DNA of 47,500 nt from Mesostigma viride (GCA_009746045.1 RPFO01000104.1:6537501-6585000), one strand, 5' to 3'; shown: positions 1 to 10,500, numbered from the stretch's first letter. Program-made: numbers and translations. The notes: generated from the sequence alone by a model not told the origin.

Positions 1-162
1 GGATTCATTGTCGGCATCCAGGTAATCAACATCACGTGCGGCAAACTGATATATTGCATAACAGAAAACCTGGACAGAATAATGCATACGTTTATTTCAA
101 TGTGTCGTTCCGACAGTATTTTTCCGAGCCCTGCCCAGCATCATTTGTAATGCTTTACAACT
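1..162 (-). repeat. 3' LTR of host element H (partial, cut by window start)
   Basis: On the minus strand this LTR begins AGTTGTAAAGC at base 162. It follows directly a purine-rich tract ending GCTGG, the arrangement also seen before the 3' LTRs of copia-2 (GGCTGG then AGTTGG) and copia-1 (GATTGG then AGTTAACG). Bases 1-18 match 44931-44948 in the 5' LTR at 17 of 18 positions. The rest of the LTR lies upstream of the window. The estimated full length is about 450 bp, from the two partial copies. This is inference from structure and a short match. Confidence 0.6.
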
Positions 163-386
163 CCAGCACTTTTCTTTTTCATGTGGCAAAGATGGCCAGC
201 GTACTCTTATAAGTCATGAACGGCCGCGCGGGCCATGCCATCATGAATAGCAACTACAACACCGACATAGTCTCAGAGGGTAATGCCCACTGAACATTAT
301 TATACAATAGGTAATCACTCCCGGGGAAAACCTACCAAGGCTGAAAACCCGTGGCGCGGGGCCATTCATGGTTCAACGCAACTCAA
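163..386 (-). other. 3' untranslated part of element H with polypurine tract
   Basis: This lies between the H pol stop (387-389) and its 3' LTR. On the minus strand bases 163-180 read as a purine-rich tract (GAAAAAGAAAAG then TGCTGG), the expected plus-strand primer next to an LTR. Nothing else is visible here. Confidence 0.55.
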
Positions 387-444
387 CTAGTGCGAGGACT
401 GACCCAGTGATAGCCTATTCATCGTGTGTCGCAGAAGCGGGTAC
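387..444 (-). pseudogene. pol: C-terminal tail of H pol (RNase H end)
   Basis: This is the last piece of the H polyprotein, cut off from the rest by insertion D. Removing D and one GTAC copy lets the minus strand read from the DALTKL and AKAQY region (3270 upward) straight into PLLRHTMNRLSLGQSSH and a TAG at 387-389. That tail lines up with the end of copia-1 pol (AQYNVLRKLMN...LSV). The recovered frame is strong evidence that this is the true end of H pol. Confidence 0.75.
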
Positions 445-539
445 ACCGTCCGCATTGGAAGTTTGTTATTATGGGTCAATTTTTGCCGTATTTGCATTAC
501 GAATAACCCTGGATTGTTTGTTGGGGAGCCAGTTAGAGT

Positions 540-650
540 CCCGGGTTTTTATTATTTAATTAAAACCTTTTGTTTGTTTGTTTGTCCTGCAGCCGTTCAA
601 GGCACGTGGGTACTTATTTAATTAAATTTCTTTTGTTTGTTTGGTAGATA
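540..650. repeat. TTAATTAA plus (TTTG)n motif pair inside D
   Basis: Two direct copies of a TTAATTAA-like core followed by TTTTGTTTGTTTG lie about 70 bp apart. A related pair lies near the other end of D (about 3055-3200). They look like internal repeats of D; no function can be read from them. Confidence 0.5.
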
Positions 651-909
651 TGGTACACGCCGTCCCCAACCCGGCCCGGCGGCCCCCCCGCTTTCGGCGG
701 CCACAGGCTGTAGTCAGTGGAGGTCTCAGGTCAGTGATACCCTATTTAATTGCTCAAGGCCCATAAGTATCGCACATGAGTAGTACATCTTACATGTACA
801 TCTGTAGACACGCTCAGGCCTCAGCCTCTACTGAGTACCGACCGACGTGCCCTGCCGAGGCAGTACTGTAGAGCCGGCGTGGATTGCTGGATGCAAAAGC
901 GGTTCACTT

Positions 910-1345
910 AGGGGCCTGCGCTACGCTCCACGAGCGTTTTGGTCATGATGCATCATGCCTGTGCACGCACCCTAGTGAAACCATTGAGCACAGGTTCCTT
1001 TTCTGTAATCTCCCAGGGGTTTGGACGTGGCTCATTAACATCTGGGCCGCATGGACGGCATCGCCACCCAATCTCCCAATTAGCGTGCGTACCATCATTT
1101 TCGGTATTGCTGGCACACCAGGGACCGAGCTTTCAGTTTCCCAAGCAGAATGGATATGGCTACGCACTACTATGCTATACGCGATCTGGACCATACGCAA
1201 CGAGACAGTCTTTAATGTCCGCGAGGAGTATACCCGCGGCGGCGTAGTCCGGCGCTTTATATACCTATGGAATGCGGCTAGCTATGCGCCGCTACTGGCT
1301 GTTAGCTCAGGAACAACACAGGGTGTGGGACCCAGGGCCCAATAA
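910..1345 (+). pseudogene. LINE polyprotein C-terminus with zf-RVT zinc-binding motif (truncated)
   Basis: About 145 residues are open to a TAA. The motif CLCTHPSETIEHRFLFC fits the Cys/His zinc-binding region that closes many LINE RT proteins (C-x-C, then E-x2-H and a following C with W). Downstream, a W-rich stretch ends in LYAIWTIRNETVF, the usual ...W...RN...F signature of this region. The RT and endonuclease parts are absent because the copy is 5'-truncated at 910, directly behind the TSD. It is therefore a dead remnant. The exact LINE clade cannot be told from this piece. Confidence 0.75.
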
Positions 1346-1410
1346 CGACAATTAGCCCAGCCCGCTCCAGCTTTTTCATGATCTACTGGGCCGTAATCAG
1401 GTATTCACCA

Positions 1411-2727
1411 CCAGGTTGGCCAATACGTCGGTACGTCAAATACGTCGGCCTCAAAATACGAGTATTATACGTGGAGCATGGCAGAATACGTCACCAGAAT
1501 ACGTGGCAGTGTGCAGCATGGTTATGAATGGGCCTTTAGGGTTTAGGCCTTAGGGGGCATAGTTATGCATGGAGATCAGTAAATTATGGTGGAAGGCATA
1601 ATTTAATCTGCACCATTCCTTGCACTTATTCCCCACCTGAGCCTGCCATAAATTTTTAATGCAATATGTGCACATTCCTTGCACTTATTCCCTACCAACC
1701 TGCCACCATAATTTACCCATTACTGCATGTGCGCATTCCTTGCAAGGATTTATTGTGCATGCCAAGTCCGGGAGCAGTGATCAGCCCTTTGTACTGACTA
1801 AGGCCGGCAATCATCGCCTTGAAAGAGCGGCTCTGAGCCGCGTGAAAGGAAATAGCATTCTCAACAAAGAAATTCACCACCAGGAGATGGCATTCCTCTT
1901 CGTTTATGGGGCTCACAAACCTCGTGATTGTCTGCTGCATGCATGGCGAGGATCTCCTGCACCTGCCGACCCCGGCCGAAGCAAGGCCGTGGCCGCTCTC
2001 CGCCATTGTCCTGAAGCTAATGTGCTGCTGCTCCCTCGCCTTCAGCCCGGCCTTCTTGCTCAACAACTCCTGGAATTCTGACCTCCGTTTCTCCCCACTC
2101 TTTGCGTCAGGGCAAGCATCTATGCCCTGCCCTGCGATGCCCGCTAAATGTGCGTGCATCCGGGTCGCACTAATCTGCTTGCCATCGCCACTGGTAAAAT
2201 TGTGGCCGCAAAATGAGCAGCTAAACTTCAGCTGCGAAACCGTTTCCCCCAGAGCATCCTTCACCAAGACAACTGGTTCTTTTCGTTACAAGATTATGCT
2301 CTGGCCCTTTTTCTGGCATGGCTGCAAAAACGCGATTGCCCTTTGCGACAAAATCCAATGGCACACCGCCATGCAATATTAGTGATACAGGCTGTGTTAC
2401 AAGTATACCACGTTCCTAGCACAGCTGGCATTTTCATCGTGCTGGCACTCACTCCGTGTAATTTCAGGCTTCAGCTAGCTTGCCAACTGCCAAGTCATTA
2501 CTGGACTTGCGAAAAGCTGCCTAGTTCGTAGTAGAAAATCTTGGTAAAGGTAGGCGCCGCGCCACGGTCCGGTTGGCCTGGCGCCAAGCGCTGCCCCAGC
2601 TCGAACCTAAAAAATTTCCAAGTCCAAATCACGTATTCCTGACAAAATACGCGTATAGTACGTCGGGGCCAAAAAAACGCGTATTGCCGTATTTATTTTG
2701 ACAATACGCACGTATTTGCCAACCTGG
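1411..2727 (-). mobile_element. hAT element with 8-bp TSD (1317 bp)
   Basis: The inverted ends are CCAGGTTGGC at 1411 and GCCAACCTGG ending at 2727. They are flanked by the 8-bp duplication ATTCACCA (1403-1410 and 2728-2735). An 8-bp TSD with CAGG-type ends is typical of hAT. Both subterminal regions are rich in AATACG/ATACGTC motifs, probably transposase sites. It carries a partial transposase on the minus strand and is nested in the 3' UTR of the LINE. Confidence 0.88.
1713..2267 (-). pseudogene. hAT transposase N-terminal fragment with BED zinc finger
   Basis: The 184-residue ORF begins with a BED-type finger: CSFC around residues 17-20, then H-x-H near residue 38. A basic, Gln-rich linker follows, then the segment around ITRFVSPINEEECHLLVVNFF and FFVENAISFHAAQS, which matches the usual hAT pattern of short helices leading to ...N..F..a.s..F. 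The RNase H-like catalytic core and the C-terminal dimerisation region are missing, because the element is only 1.3 kb long. The copy is thus an internally deleted, non-autonomous hAT. A spliced start further upstream cannot be excluded. Confidence 0.7.
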
Positions 2728-3054
2728 ATTCACCAGTATGCCTCATGGCGACATTACTCAGGTCCAATGGCTTCCCTGGTCTAATAACGCGCCCTATTAG
2801 CCTTTCACCTGTCACCGCCACACGTGTGTGTGCCCACCTCGCTGATACTAGGATTCGCTGATACTCATTTCCCCTCTCACCTCTTTGGTCCATAATAATT
2901 GGCTAATAAAATATACCCATTTCCCCGAAAAGCGGTTCACTTGGTTCGCGCCTCACCCCGCGCTCGGCCTGCGTCTCGCGGTTTTTTTCGATTTTCACGA
3001 TATTTCATGTTCCCCGCCTGTCCAAGGTATTTTCGAAGGTTTTATGTACTTTAT

Positions 3055-3205
3055 ATTATATAATATAAAGTGTTTGTTTGTTTTCTCACAGGGCGACGAC
3101 CCCGTGCCCACATGAGTTAATTAATTAATTTTGTTTGTTTGTTTGTTGAGTCCAGTCCTCAGCCCCCGGAGTTAATTAATTAATTTTCTTTTGTTTTTTT
3201 TATGG
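3055..3205. repeat. Second TTAATTAA plus (TTTG)n motif pair of D
   Basis: TGTTTGTTTG runs lie next to TTAATTAATTAATTTT, twice, echoing 540-650 in the same orientation near the other end of D. Confidence 0.5.
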
Positions 3206-3270
3206 TTTTCAGCCAGAACATTTTCCAGAAGCTAATTATTTATTTAAAACTTCCAATGCGGACGGTGTAC

Positions 3271-3698
3271 TGTGCCTTAGCTGAGCTATACAGTTTAGTA
3301 AGGGCATCGGAGTAGTTCCTTTCGCCCGGCACATGCTGGGTACTAACACAATCAGAGAACTCCTTGACCCTGAGGAAGTCCAAGTCCCGTGTGCGGGCAT
3401 AAGGGTTCTCAATGAAATCAACCGACAACCGCCTGGCTGTCCGTGCGTATCACACGACGGAGATGCGGAGTGGTGCCGCCCACCGCGAGAATCCAGCAAA
3501 TGAGCGCGTGGAAGTAGGACAGCTCGCTCGCAGCCTCGCAGTATGCGCGCGCCTCAGCGGTGTCGGATCCCACATATACACGCGGCGTTGCAAACGGGAA
3601 TACCATGCAAAGATGGAAGACATCGTGGGTTGGTCAGCGTTGCAAATGGTAGTGACAGCAGCGCACCTACCACGCATCTTGGTGAGCACGCGGGCATC
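3271..3698 (-). pseudogene. pol: RNase H domain of H pol, middle and C-terminal part
   Basis: Reading down the minus strand from 3698 gives DARVLTKMRGRCAAV, then FAWYSRLQRRVY, a frame change to VGSDTAEARAYCEAASE, then VIRTDSQAVV, and after another change RTRDLDFLRVKEF, HVPGERN and SDALTKL. The order and motifs match copia-1 (DARQVTKVRGRSAAL, SWYSRLQKRV, SSDVAECRAICE, LLTDSMG, RSRDLDYLLLKEL, HIPGEENPADALTKL). The piece is bounded by insertion A above and insertion D below. At least two frameshifts show that H is dead. Confidence 0.85.
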
Positions 3699-3744
3699 TA
3701 GCCCCTAAATGGGCAGAAATACTGCCGATGCATCGGCTGTAACT

Positions 3745-3966
3745 TCACAATTTTGCAAACCAGATGCCATCCAACCCACCAATATCCAATGGCTGTCCTT
3801 GGGGGCCAAGCATGTCCATGAGTTGCCCTTCGGGTTGGTATATCACAACCTTACATATATGCAGGGTAGGCCATGTATAACTGCCGTCAAAGTCAGGGGG
3901 GTCAAGACGAGCGTTTTCATTTTCGGTAGAATGTGCATTTTGAATTATGTTGTAAGAGCTAGGCAC
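3745..3966 (-). other. Peptide-like segment conserved between A and B (copy in A)
   Basis: A 73-codon open frame on the minus strand contains LDPPDFDGSYTWPT and GQLMDMLGPQGQPLDI. The same frame is open in B (33135-33353) with scattered replacements. It matches no family I recognise. It may be a captured host exon or simply chance conservation of a repeat. The rest of the left A arm (to 4556) shows nothing further. Confidence 0.3.
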
Positions 3967-4556
3967 CTACCACTTCAGGGATGATAAACAATTAGTTGCT
4001 GAACAGTTTGAGCCATTGGGGTCATCATTTGGGTGGGTATACCAGCAGTTACACCCAGTACAGCCCATAGGGGTACCGTTGGTAAAAAGCAACCAAGGGG
4101 GTAGGAGTGGGCATACTACCTACTAATACCTACTAATATGGCCCCCAACCATGCCACACAATACATTTCCCTTCCACAATGATGGGGAAACATAACTGCA
4201 TCATCACACTGCCCTTACACGGCACCTATGTGCAGGTGCCACCTTGTCCATGCACGTAGGTAACGTGGTACGGATACCCTACTACGCAAGGCATGCATTC
4301 TAGGAGGCAGCCACCAACAAACTAGTGATTTTAAGCCTATTTCAGCTTGCCCTAGCAAGGATAAACTAGGCCTAAGCTGCTATAGCTTGCCAGGTGATGA
4401 CCAGCACACCTGGTGGCACATGCTGACAATGGGAAGCTTCTACTCACCGGTTACATGCTTGATGATGCCACAGAGACCAGCCAACTGCCTCACACTCATG
4501 CAATATGTGTGTGGGAAATGTAGAACAAACATATATGGAGGTATTCAAACCCATAC

Positions 4557-5250
4557 AGTTAACGCCAAGCGCATTGGCGTGATCCTGATTCGGCATATCT
4601 CTGCGATTCCAGCGGCACCGGAACGAGTTCATTCCGACGAGTATCAAGAAAGTTATGGCGTTCCGACTTCCCGGTCGCGCGCGAGCGCGAGCCGGCTGTT
4701 CTTCTAAGTCGGACGTGAATATTTGCCGACGACATATGGGGTCGACAGTAATTCCTGGGCTGACAGGAATTAGGTGCTGTACCTACGACGGTATTGGATT
4801 AATACGTCGTACGCAGGAAATAGGAACCTTAACCTGTGGTCTGTGGGTACCGCAGGCTTAGTCCTGGACTTCTAGGTGCAGATGCAATAGTCACTGTGGA
4901 CTGTGCTCTGTGGTCACTGTGCCTGTATGGCAGACCTACTGTATAGGAGTGGGCGCTGTACAGGTAGTGAATACTGTACCGGGGGTGTTATTACTGAGCA
5001 GGCCTGCTAGGCTGCTCAGGACTAGCAAGCACAGTGCACAAGTATATAAACAATAGGCCAGTGCCAAATGGGCATCTCTTGCGAGCCCGCCTCACGTGTT
5101 GTGCCTTGACTTGGCAAGCGCGTGTACAAGCTTCACGTGTGTGAGCGCTGTAAACATTATCCGATTTAACAAAGCTCCGTTTCCAACCATATCACACATT
5201 GCTGCATTGCAACCATATCCTTCACATTGCATGTGCTAAGAACGTTAACT
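4557..5250 (+). repeat. 5' LTR of copia-1
   Basis: It starts AGTTAACGCC and ends AACGTTAACT. It differs from the 3' LTR at four visible places, including one single-base length change near 4944. It contains a TATA box at 5043-5049. After the LTR comes CAAATTACAACCAG, where a primer-binding site should lie; I see no match to initiator tRNA-Met. Confidence 0.92.
5043..5050 (+). promoter_or_regulatory. TATA box in copia-1 5' LTR
   Basis: TATATAAA lies about 200 bp before the LTR end. It is repeated at the same place in the 3' LTR (12375-12382). It is the likely core promoter, so transcription should start about 30 bp downstream. Confidence 0.6.
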
Positions 5251-5343
5251 CAAATTACAACCAGTCTCAGCGGAACGGCCAGGAGGGTCGTTGCCGGTTG
5301 CGGTGTGCAGCGTTTACGACGAGAGGAGCTCGTCTGGTGGTGA

Positions 5344-6260
5344 ATGGTGCAGGAGGAACAGCGGCAGCAGGATTTCCGGTTTCGGCAGTCTGCTGGGGGT
5401 TCGATTTCTCCTGAATTACGCCGTGTCGTTCGGGATCTATCTTTGTTGCTTGCAGATCGTCCGCCTGTAAATCGCAGCTTCGTGCAATTCGTCGACGACC
5501 AGGTCGAAGATTGGGAGCGAATTCTGCGACACGTACAAACCATCGTCATTCCGGAGCACCGGAGCATCGACGACCTTGAGCAGGAGCTTCACGGGTTGGT
5601 CGGCATCCAGACGGTGATTACTGCAGTAGCAGAGCGAGTGCGGACGGAGTTGGCAGCAAGGCGAGGCGAGGTTGCGGAGGCAGCTGGCGCAGGGCGACAC
5701 GAGTTTGTGCCGACAGTAGCGGGCGCGGGAGTACCACGTGCTTTCGCAGGCGGCATCGGCGACGAGGGTGTTGCAGCGGGACCAGTTAGGCGTGAACGAC
5801 GCGGAGCGGAGCATCACAGGCGGCTTGCAGAGGTCGGGGCGACAGCGGAAGCCATCGCCGGAGGACACGCGCGACAAGAGTCGGCAGGTTTCCAGAGCGA
5901 GTAAGAGTTCCTTTTCAGGAGCTCCCCGCCCCTTCGCGTTCGTGTGACGCGTTGGGAGGAGTTTGCACCTCTTGGGTACGATAGTGACCTTGAGGTAGGC
6001 GCAGGGGGTGTCGCTGGGCTAGGCGACGAGACACTTGGCGACCACGAGGTGCCAACGTACAATCCGCGAGGGCCAACGACGGGTTGTCACCTGTCTACTT
6101 TACCAACGGTGACGATTCAGTCATCGCGGGCCGACAGCGGGTCGACGACGGCGCAGCAGGTAGCAGGGTACCAGAGCTGATTGTGGTGAGCGACAGCGAC
6201 GACGACAGCGACAAGGAGAACCAGGACGCGCCTGGGGCCAGCCGTGGTGGTCTTGCCTGA
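5344..6260 (+). CDS. Leader ORF between LTR and gag of copia-1, unknown product, interrupted
   Basis: An ATG at 5344 opens 186 codons to a TAA at 5902-5904. The protein is charged and helical (LRRVVRDLSLLLADRP, VDDQVEDWERILRHV, DDLEQELHGLVGIQ) with no family I recognise. The same frame continues after the stop (RWEEFAPLGYDSDLEV) to 6180. A neighbouring frame then carries VPELIVVSDSDDDSDKENQ and ends at a TGA at 6258-6260. The whole looks like one roughly 300-residue acidic-tailed protein with a nonsense and a frameshift mutation. It could be an extra gene of this element or an upstream part of gag. Copia-2 and H have no room for it. Confidence 0.5.
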
Positions 6261-6362
6261 GTGGTAACACTTGGCACTTTCCTTTCTTGTTCAGTAGCTT
6301 ATATTGCTTTAATTGCTGCTTGGCCACTTGGCTGGCTGTAGCAGATCTGAACAGAGGCCATC

Positions 6363-7548
6363 ATGGAGGATGGAGCTATCAACCAACAAGCGGGCTTTAT
6401 GGGCTTCGGCGGCGCGGCGCTGGGCTGGATGGACGAGATGGACGCGATGGACGCGGTGGACGCGATGGACGCGGGGACGGCCAGGCGCTGGGAGACCAGG
6501 CTGAGGTGCCAGATAATCAGAGCCAAGGATCGCAGGGCGGGCAGCACGCGCCAGCCGCAGATCAAGCGGCGCCTAAGCGACCAACTGTTGCTGAGGGGTA
6601 CGCGGTGCTAGGCCAGTTTCAGTCCATCAAGGACAATTGGCAGCCCCGGGATGCTGAGAGGATGTTAGAGGACATGAACTTGTACACGGAGATATACAAC
6701 GGTGACAAGCTTCGCATCCTGGCGTCTAGTGCCTACATACGGCAGTCGGCGAGGCGGCTGTTCAAGTTTGTTCGGGAGCGACACGCGGCGGGGGACACCT
6801 GGACGGCGTTTATGACGCGACTCAGGTCGTTCCTGAGTGACAAGAGGACCATAGATGGGTCCCACCTGAAGCAAGAATACCTGGACTACAAGCCCATCAA
6901 GGGGCAACTAGTGGTCCACGCCTTTGAAGACTTCGTCAAGCTGAGGGAGGACGCCATGGCCAAGGGCTTCTTCGTCGCAGATCGGATGGCCATGGGCGAC
7001 TTTCTCAAGTCGCTGCAACTGGATCCGGTCACCATGGATAATGTGACCATCCACATGCGACAGGTCCATGGCTGGGCAGCCATGACGGATCAGTTGTATG
7101 AGTGTTTCAGCGGCAAGTACGTGGGGGTAAGCGCCCTCGTCAGAATGATGAGGAGGCCACTGAACCCACGGTTAAGTCCATGAGGGGATCGGGCCACGGG
7201 GGCCCAGCGTCCTCGAGAGGGCCTGAGACCTCTTCAAGGGGTCGAGGAAGGTCCAGGAGGGGGCGTGACAGAAGGGCTGGACGGGGGACCCCGCCGAAGT
7301 CGGGACATCCACAGTCCCAGTTTGACTTCAAGAGGGTGGGTGGTCCTCCCAAGGCTGGGCCCAGCAGTGGGACCTCACGGGACATCAGTCAGGTGGAATG
7401 TTATTTCTGCCAGGGGAAGGGTCACTTCAGGAATGAGTGTCCCTCGTACCTGAGGCAGGAAGGTCAGAGCAAGCCAGCTCAGGGTGGCAGCAAGGACAAG
7501 GCTGGTCCATCCCAGGACAAGGGCAAGGGCAAGGCTGCTGATCATTGA
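6363..7548 (+). pseudogene. gag: Copia-1 Gag with one CCHC knuckle, frame broken twice
   Basis: The likely start is the ATG at 6363 (MEDGAINQQAGFMGFGG). The frame must change by -1 near the GGGG run at about 6476, to reach the long helical capsid-like part (GYAVLGQFQSIKDNWQPRD, RLFKFVRERHAAGDTW, AFEDFVKLREDAMAKG). It changes by -1 again near the GGGGG run at 7122-7127, to reach RQNDEEATEPTVK and the zinc knuckle CYFCQGKGHFRNEC. Gag then ends at a TGA at 7546-7548. Both breaks lie at G runs and could be one-base deletions. The nucleocapsid tail is basic and Gly/Ser/Lys-rich. Gag should coat the RNA in cytoplasmic particles. Confidence 0.75.
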
Positions 7549-10500
7549 TATGAGCCTGCACACATCCCTGAACCCTGGAGGGTGCCCCCAGGGGTGTGTA
7601 ATGAAGCTGCTAGTGACAGCAGTGAGGGGCAGCCCCATGCTCTAGTGAAAGAGCCTATTGGACACGATGGGGCAAGCTTGGTTACCACAGAGAGTATGCC
7701 AGCTGTAGCTGCAGTGGTTACTCGCCAACGTGCCCGCCATGGCGGTGCTGAGCCTGAGGTAGGACCTGGTGATGTGGACCCAGGTGGATCTCAGAAGCAT
7801 TCTGACCGTGCAGGACTGGCACAGGATGGTCAGGATGAGGATAGGGCTGGAGACAGTCTGACAGGCACGACCCTGGTGCCTCCTGTACATAAGGGATCTG
7901 TACATACCTTGAGTGCTAATAATGACAATAAAAGGTTTTCTCTCTTGTATGACATTGCCTCAAGGTTGCATACCATGTTTGGCCATGCAGCTCAGTCTTT
8001 GCAAGTTGCTAGACGGCTGGGAGGAAGTGAGTTGTACTCCATCTGCCAACAGGTTGCTCAAGCTTGCAAGTGCAGGCTAGTTGCTAGAAAGCCCAAGCAG
8101 TCTCATGCCAGGACTCCTATTTTGCAGCCAGGCCATGTGCAGGTAGATATTCAGAGAATCAGGGGTTTGAAGCTGCTGGTGGCAGTGGACAGATATACCA
8201 AGTACAAGACCCTAGAGATCCTGCCTGACATGGAGAAGCCTACATTGATTGCTGCTCTGAAGTTGACAAGGAGCAGGTACCCTGGGTTGGAGTTGTTGCA
8301 GTGTGACATTCAGTTTGAGTGCTGTGAGAACCTGCCAGAGTTTCCAGAGTTGCTGATTACACCCAGGGAGAGCCACGGCCAGCAAGGGGTGGTGGAGAGA
8401 GCCATCCAAGAGATCAAGACTGTGCTGCTGGTGGAGAGGATTCCAAGGACGTCATCTGCCATTGTGACATCTGCATGGCTACGTTCTGTGGAGGACAGGC
8501 TGAACCTGAGGACTCCCATGTTCTTTGGTGACATTGCCATCAATCCTCTTATGCTGCATACCAGGATGCTGCCAGCTGATGCTGAGCAGGCATGGAAGGA
8601 GAAGCTAGAGGCCAAGTTCCTCAAGCTGAGGCAGAAAGACAAGGGCTGGAGTGTCCTAGAACCTAACGTTGGACAACAGGTTGTTGTGTGGAAGGAACCA
8701 AGCTTTCCAGGGAAACGTGGCAGCTGGCATGATGGGGTGGTGACCCGAGTAGAAGCCGCTGGCCATAAGTGCTGGGTGGCCATTGATGGCTCCCAAGCAG
8801 TGCACCGTCTGTCCTGGTCAAAGATCCGTCCCCGGGGAGGTAATCAAGGAGACCTCTTCCAGGTGCCCGCTGGTGTACAAGGCGGGGGTGACGTGGAGCT
8901 TCCTGATCAGGGTGCTACAGCTGTATCGAGCCCTCAGGGTGACCCTGGCCCGGCCCCTGGGGTACCTTCACATACGGTGGTTGGGCAAGCAGGCGGACAG
9001 GCTGCACCTCCGGAACGGCCCGACACCAGGCCTAGGGGTGTGCGTCTATCAGATATTGTACAGGCTTTGCAAAGAGCCAAGAAGGAGCCTAAGGTGTCCA
9101 AGCTTGTCCAGTTGGATGAACCTGAGGTAGCTGCCATGGAGATAGATACCAATGCACAGGTTTCTGTCATGGGACCTCAGCATACAGGAGAACTGCTGGT
9201 CGGAGAACCAAGTTGCCCCTGGGTGTCTGATTTCAGTGGTAGGACGCATCTAAGGGTGTTGGGAGAGGTTACTGCCCCTGTCATGGGTGTGGATGTGACC
9301 TTCCTTGTCCTAGAGGACTATGATGGCCCTGTGATTTTGGGTCAGAATTTTCTGGGCAATCCTGGGATTTCTATCAGAGCTACAGCTCTGAGAAGAGATG
9401 GCTGGGGGATGATTCCCCTAGAAAATTTCAGGACAACATTTCCAGTCAGGTGCAGGGCCAAGCCGGTCAAGGGTGTAAAATGGGATGAAGGGGAGGTGCC
9501 CCCAGCGGCCAGTTTGGTTATTCCAGCTGTGTTGCACCCCAGCAGTATTGGCATAACTCACAGGAGCCTTGCTGCACACTCTCCTTTGACATATGACCAG
9601 CTGGTCCAAGAGATGAGCTCGCCTACTTTGTTTGAGGCTTGGAAGCTCGCCTTCTCCAAGGCATTGGAGGAGTGGTTGCAGTTTGAGTGTGCTGCACCAA
9701 CAGACAGACGTCCCCCAGCATCAAGGAAGCTTGCTTTGAGATTTGTGCTGAAGAGGAAGGTTGTGGATGAGGTATCAGTGCCCCATGTCAGGCCTGTCCT
9801 GAATGAGTATCACGGCACGGGGAGTCTGCCAGGAGAGGAGCTATACACGCCAGGGATGCTACACGACACATGGAGAATTTTGCTATGTCTCTACGTGGGG
9901 TTGCTGAACAGGGGAGCAGCTATGTCATCAGTGCTGCTGGACTTCAAGAGGGCATTTTTAAAATCTGATCCAGAAGTGGCCAGGAGGGTGTGGAAGCAGG
10001 ATGAGCCTTACTGTGTTGAGGTGCCTGCCATCTGGAAGCTGGAGCTGCATCAACAATTCCTGGTTATTCTGAAGGGCCTGGAAGGACTCAGGTCGAGCCC
10101 AATCATCTGGAGACTCACGCTGCAGGAAGCTCTGATCAGTGAGTGTGGCTTGAGAGTGTCTTCAGTTGATCCCTGTTTGCTGCTGGCCCAATGGGAGGGT
10201 CTGCCAGTGTATGCTAGTTTGCATGGAGATGATCTGCATTTGCTAGCCCCCACGACCTGGCTGAAGAAGTTTATTCCTGTCATCAGTGGCAAGTTTTCAC
10301 TGGGCAAGGAGCTGTGGCAGGAGCCCAACAAGCCTGTAGTGTTCTGTGGAATGCAGGCTACCCTGTTCAGGAGGGACGGGGAGTGGAGTATCAGGCTTCA
10401 GGCTGGAGGAGATTATAAACAGACCATTGTGAAGGCCTTGCCAGAGAAGATCACCCAGGCTGCAGGACCTGAGTTGAGAGGCATGTGGGCCTGGTTTGCC

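Larger units (their letters stand above)
895..2942 (+). mobile_element. 5'-truncated LINE with 15-bp target-site duplication
   Basis: The 15-mer AAAAGCGGTTCACTT occurs at 895-909 and again at 2928-2942. Between them lies a truncated non-LTR retrotransposon (910-2927) that starts inside its coding region. Its 3' UTR continues after the nested hAT element and ends in an A/T-rich stretch before CCCCG. A long, variable TSD with 5' truncation is the hallmark of target-primed reverse transcription. The insertion lies inside D. Without the hAT it is about 0.7 kb. Confidence 0.85.
445..3266. mobile_element. Element D: TIR element inserted in the end of H pol (about 0.79 kb without nested insertions)
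   Basis: The two ends carry perfect inverted repeats: ACCGTCCGCATTGGAAGTTT at 445, and its complement ending at 3266. GTAC flanks both sides (441-444 and 3267-3270). Because GTAC is a palindrome, the duplication could be GTAC or just TA with longer TIRs. Excision rebuilds the H pol C-terminus in frame. A LINE, itself carrying a hAT element, is nested inside; without them D is about 790 bp and has no coding capacity. TTAATTAA followed by TTTG runs occurs near both ends. Confidence 0.85.
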
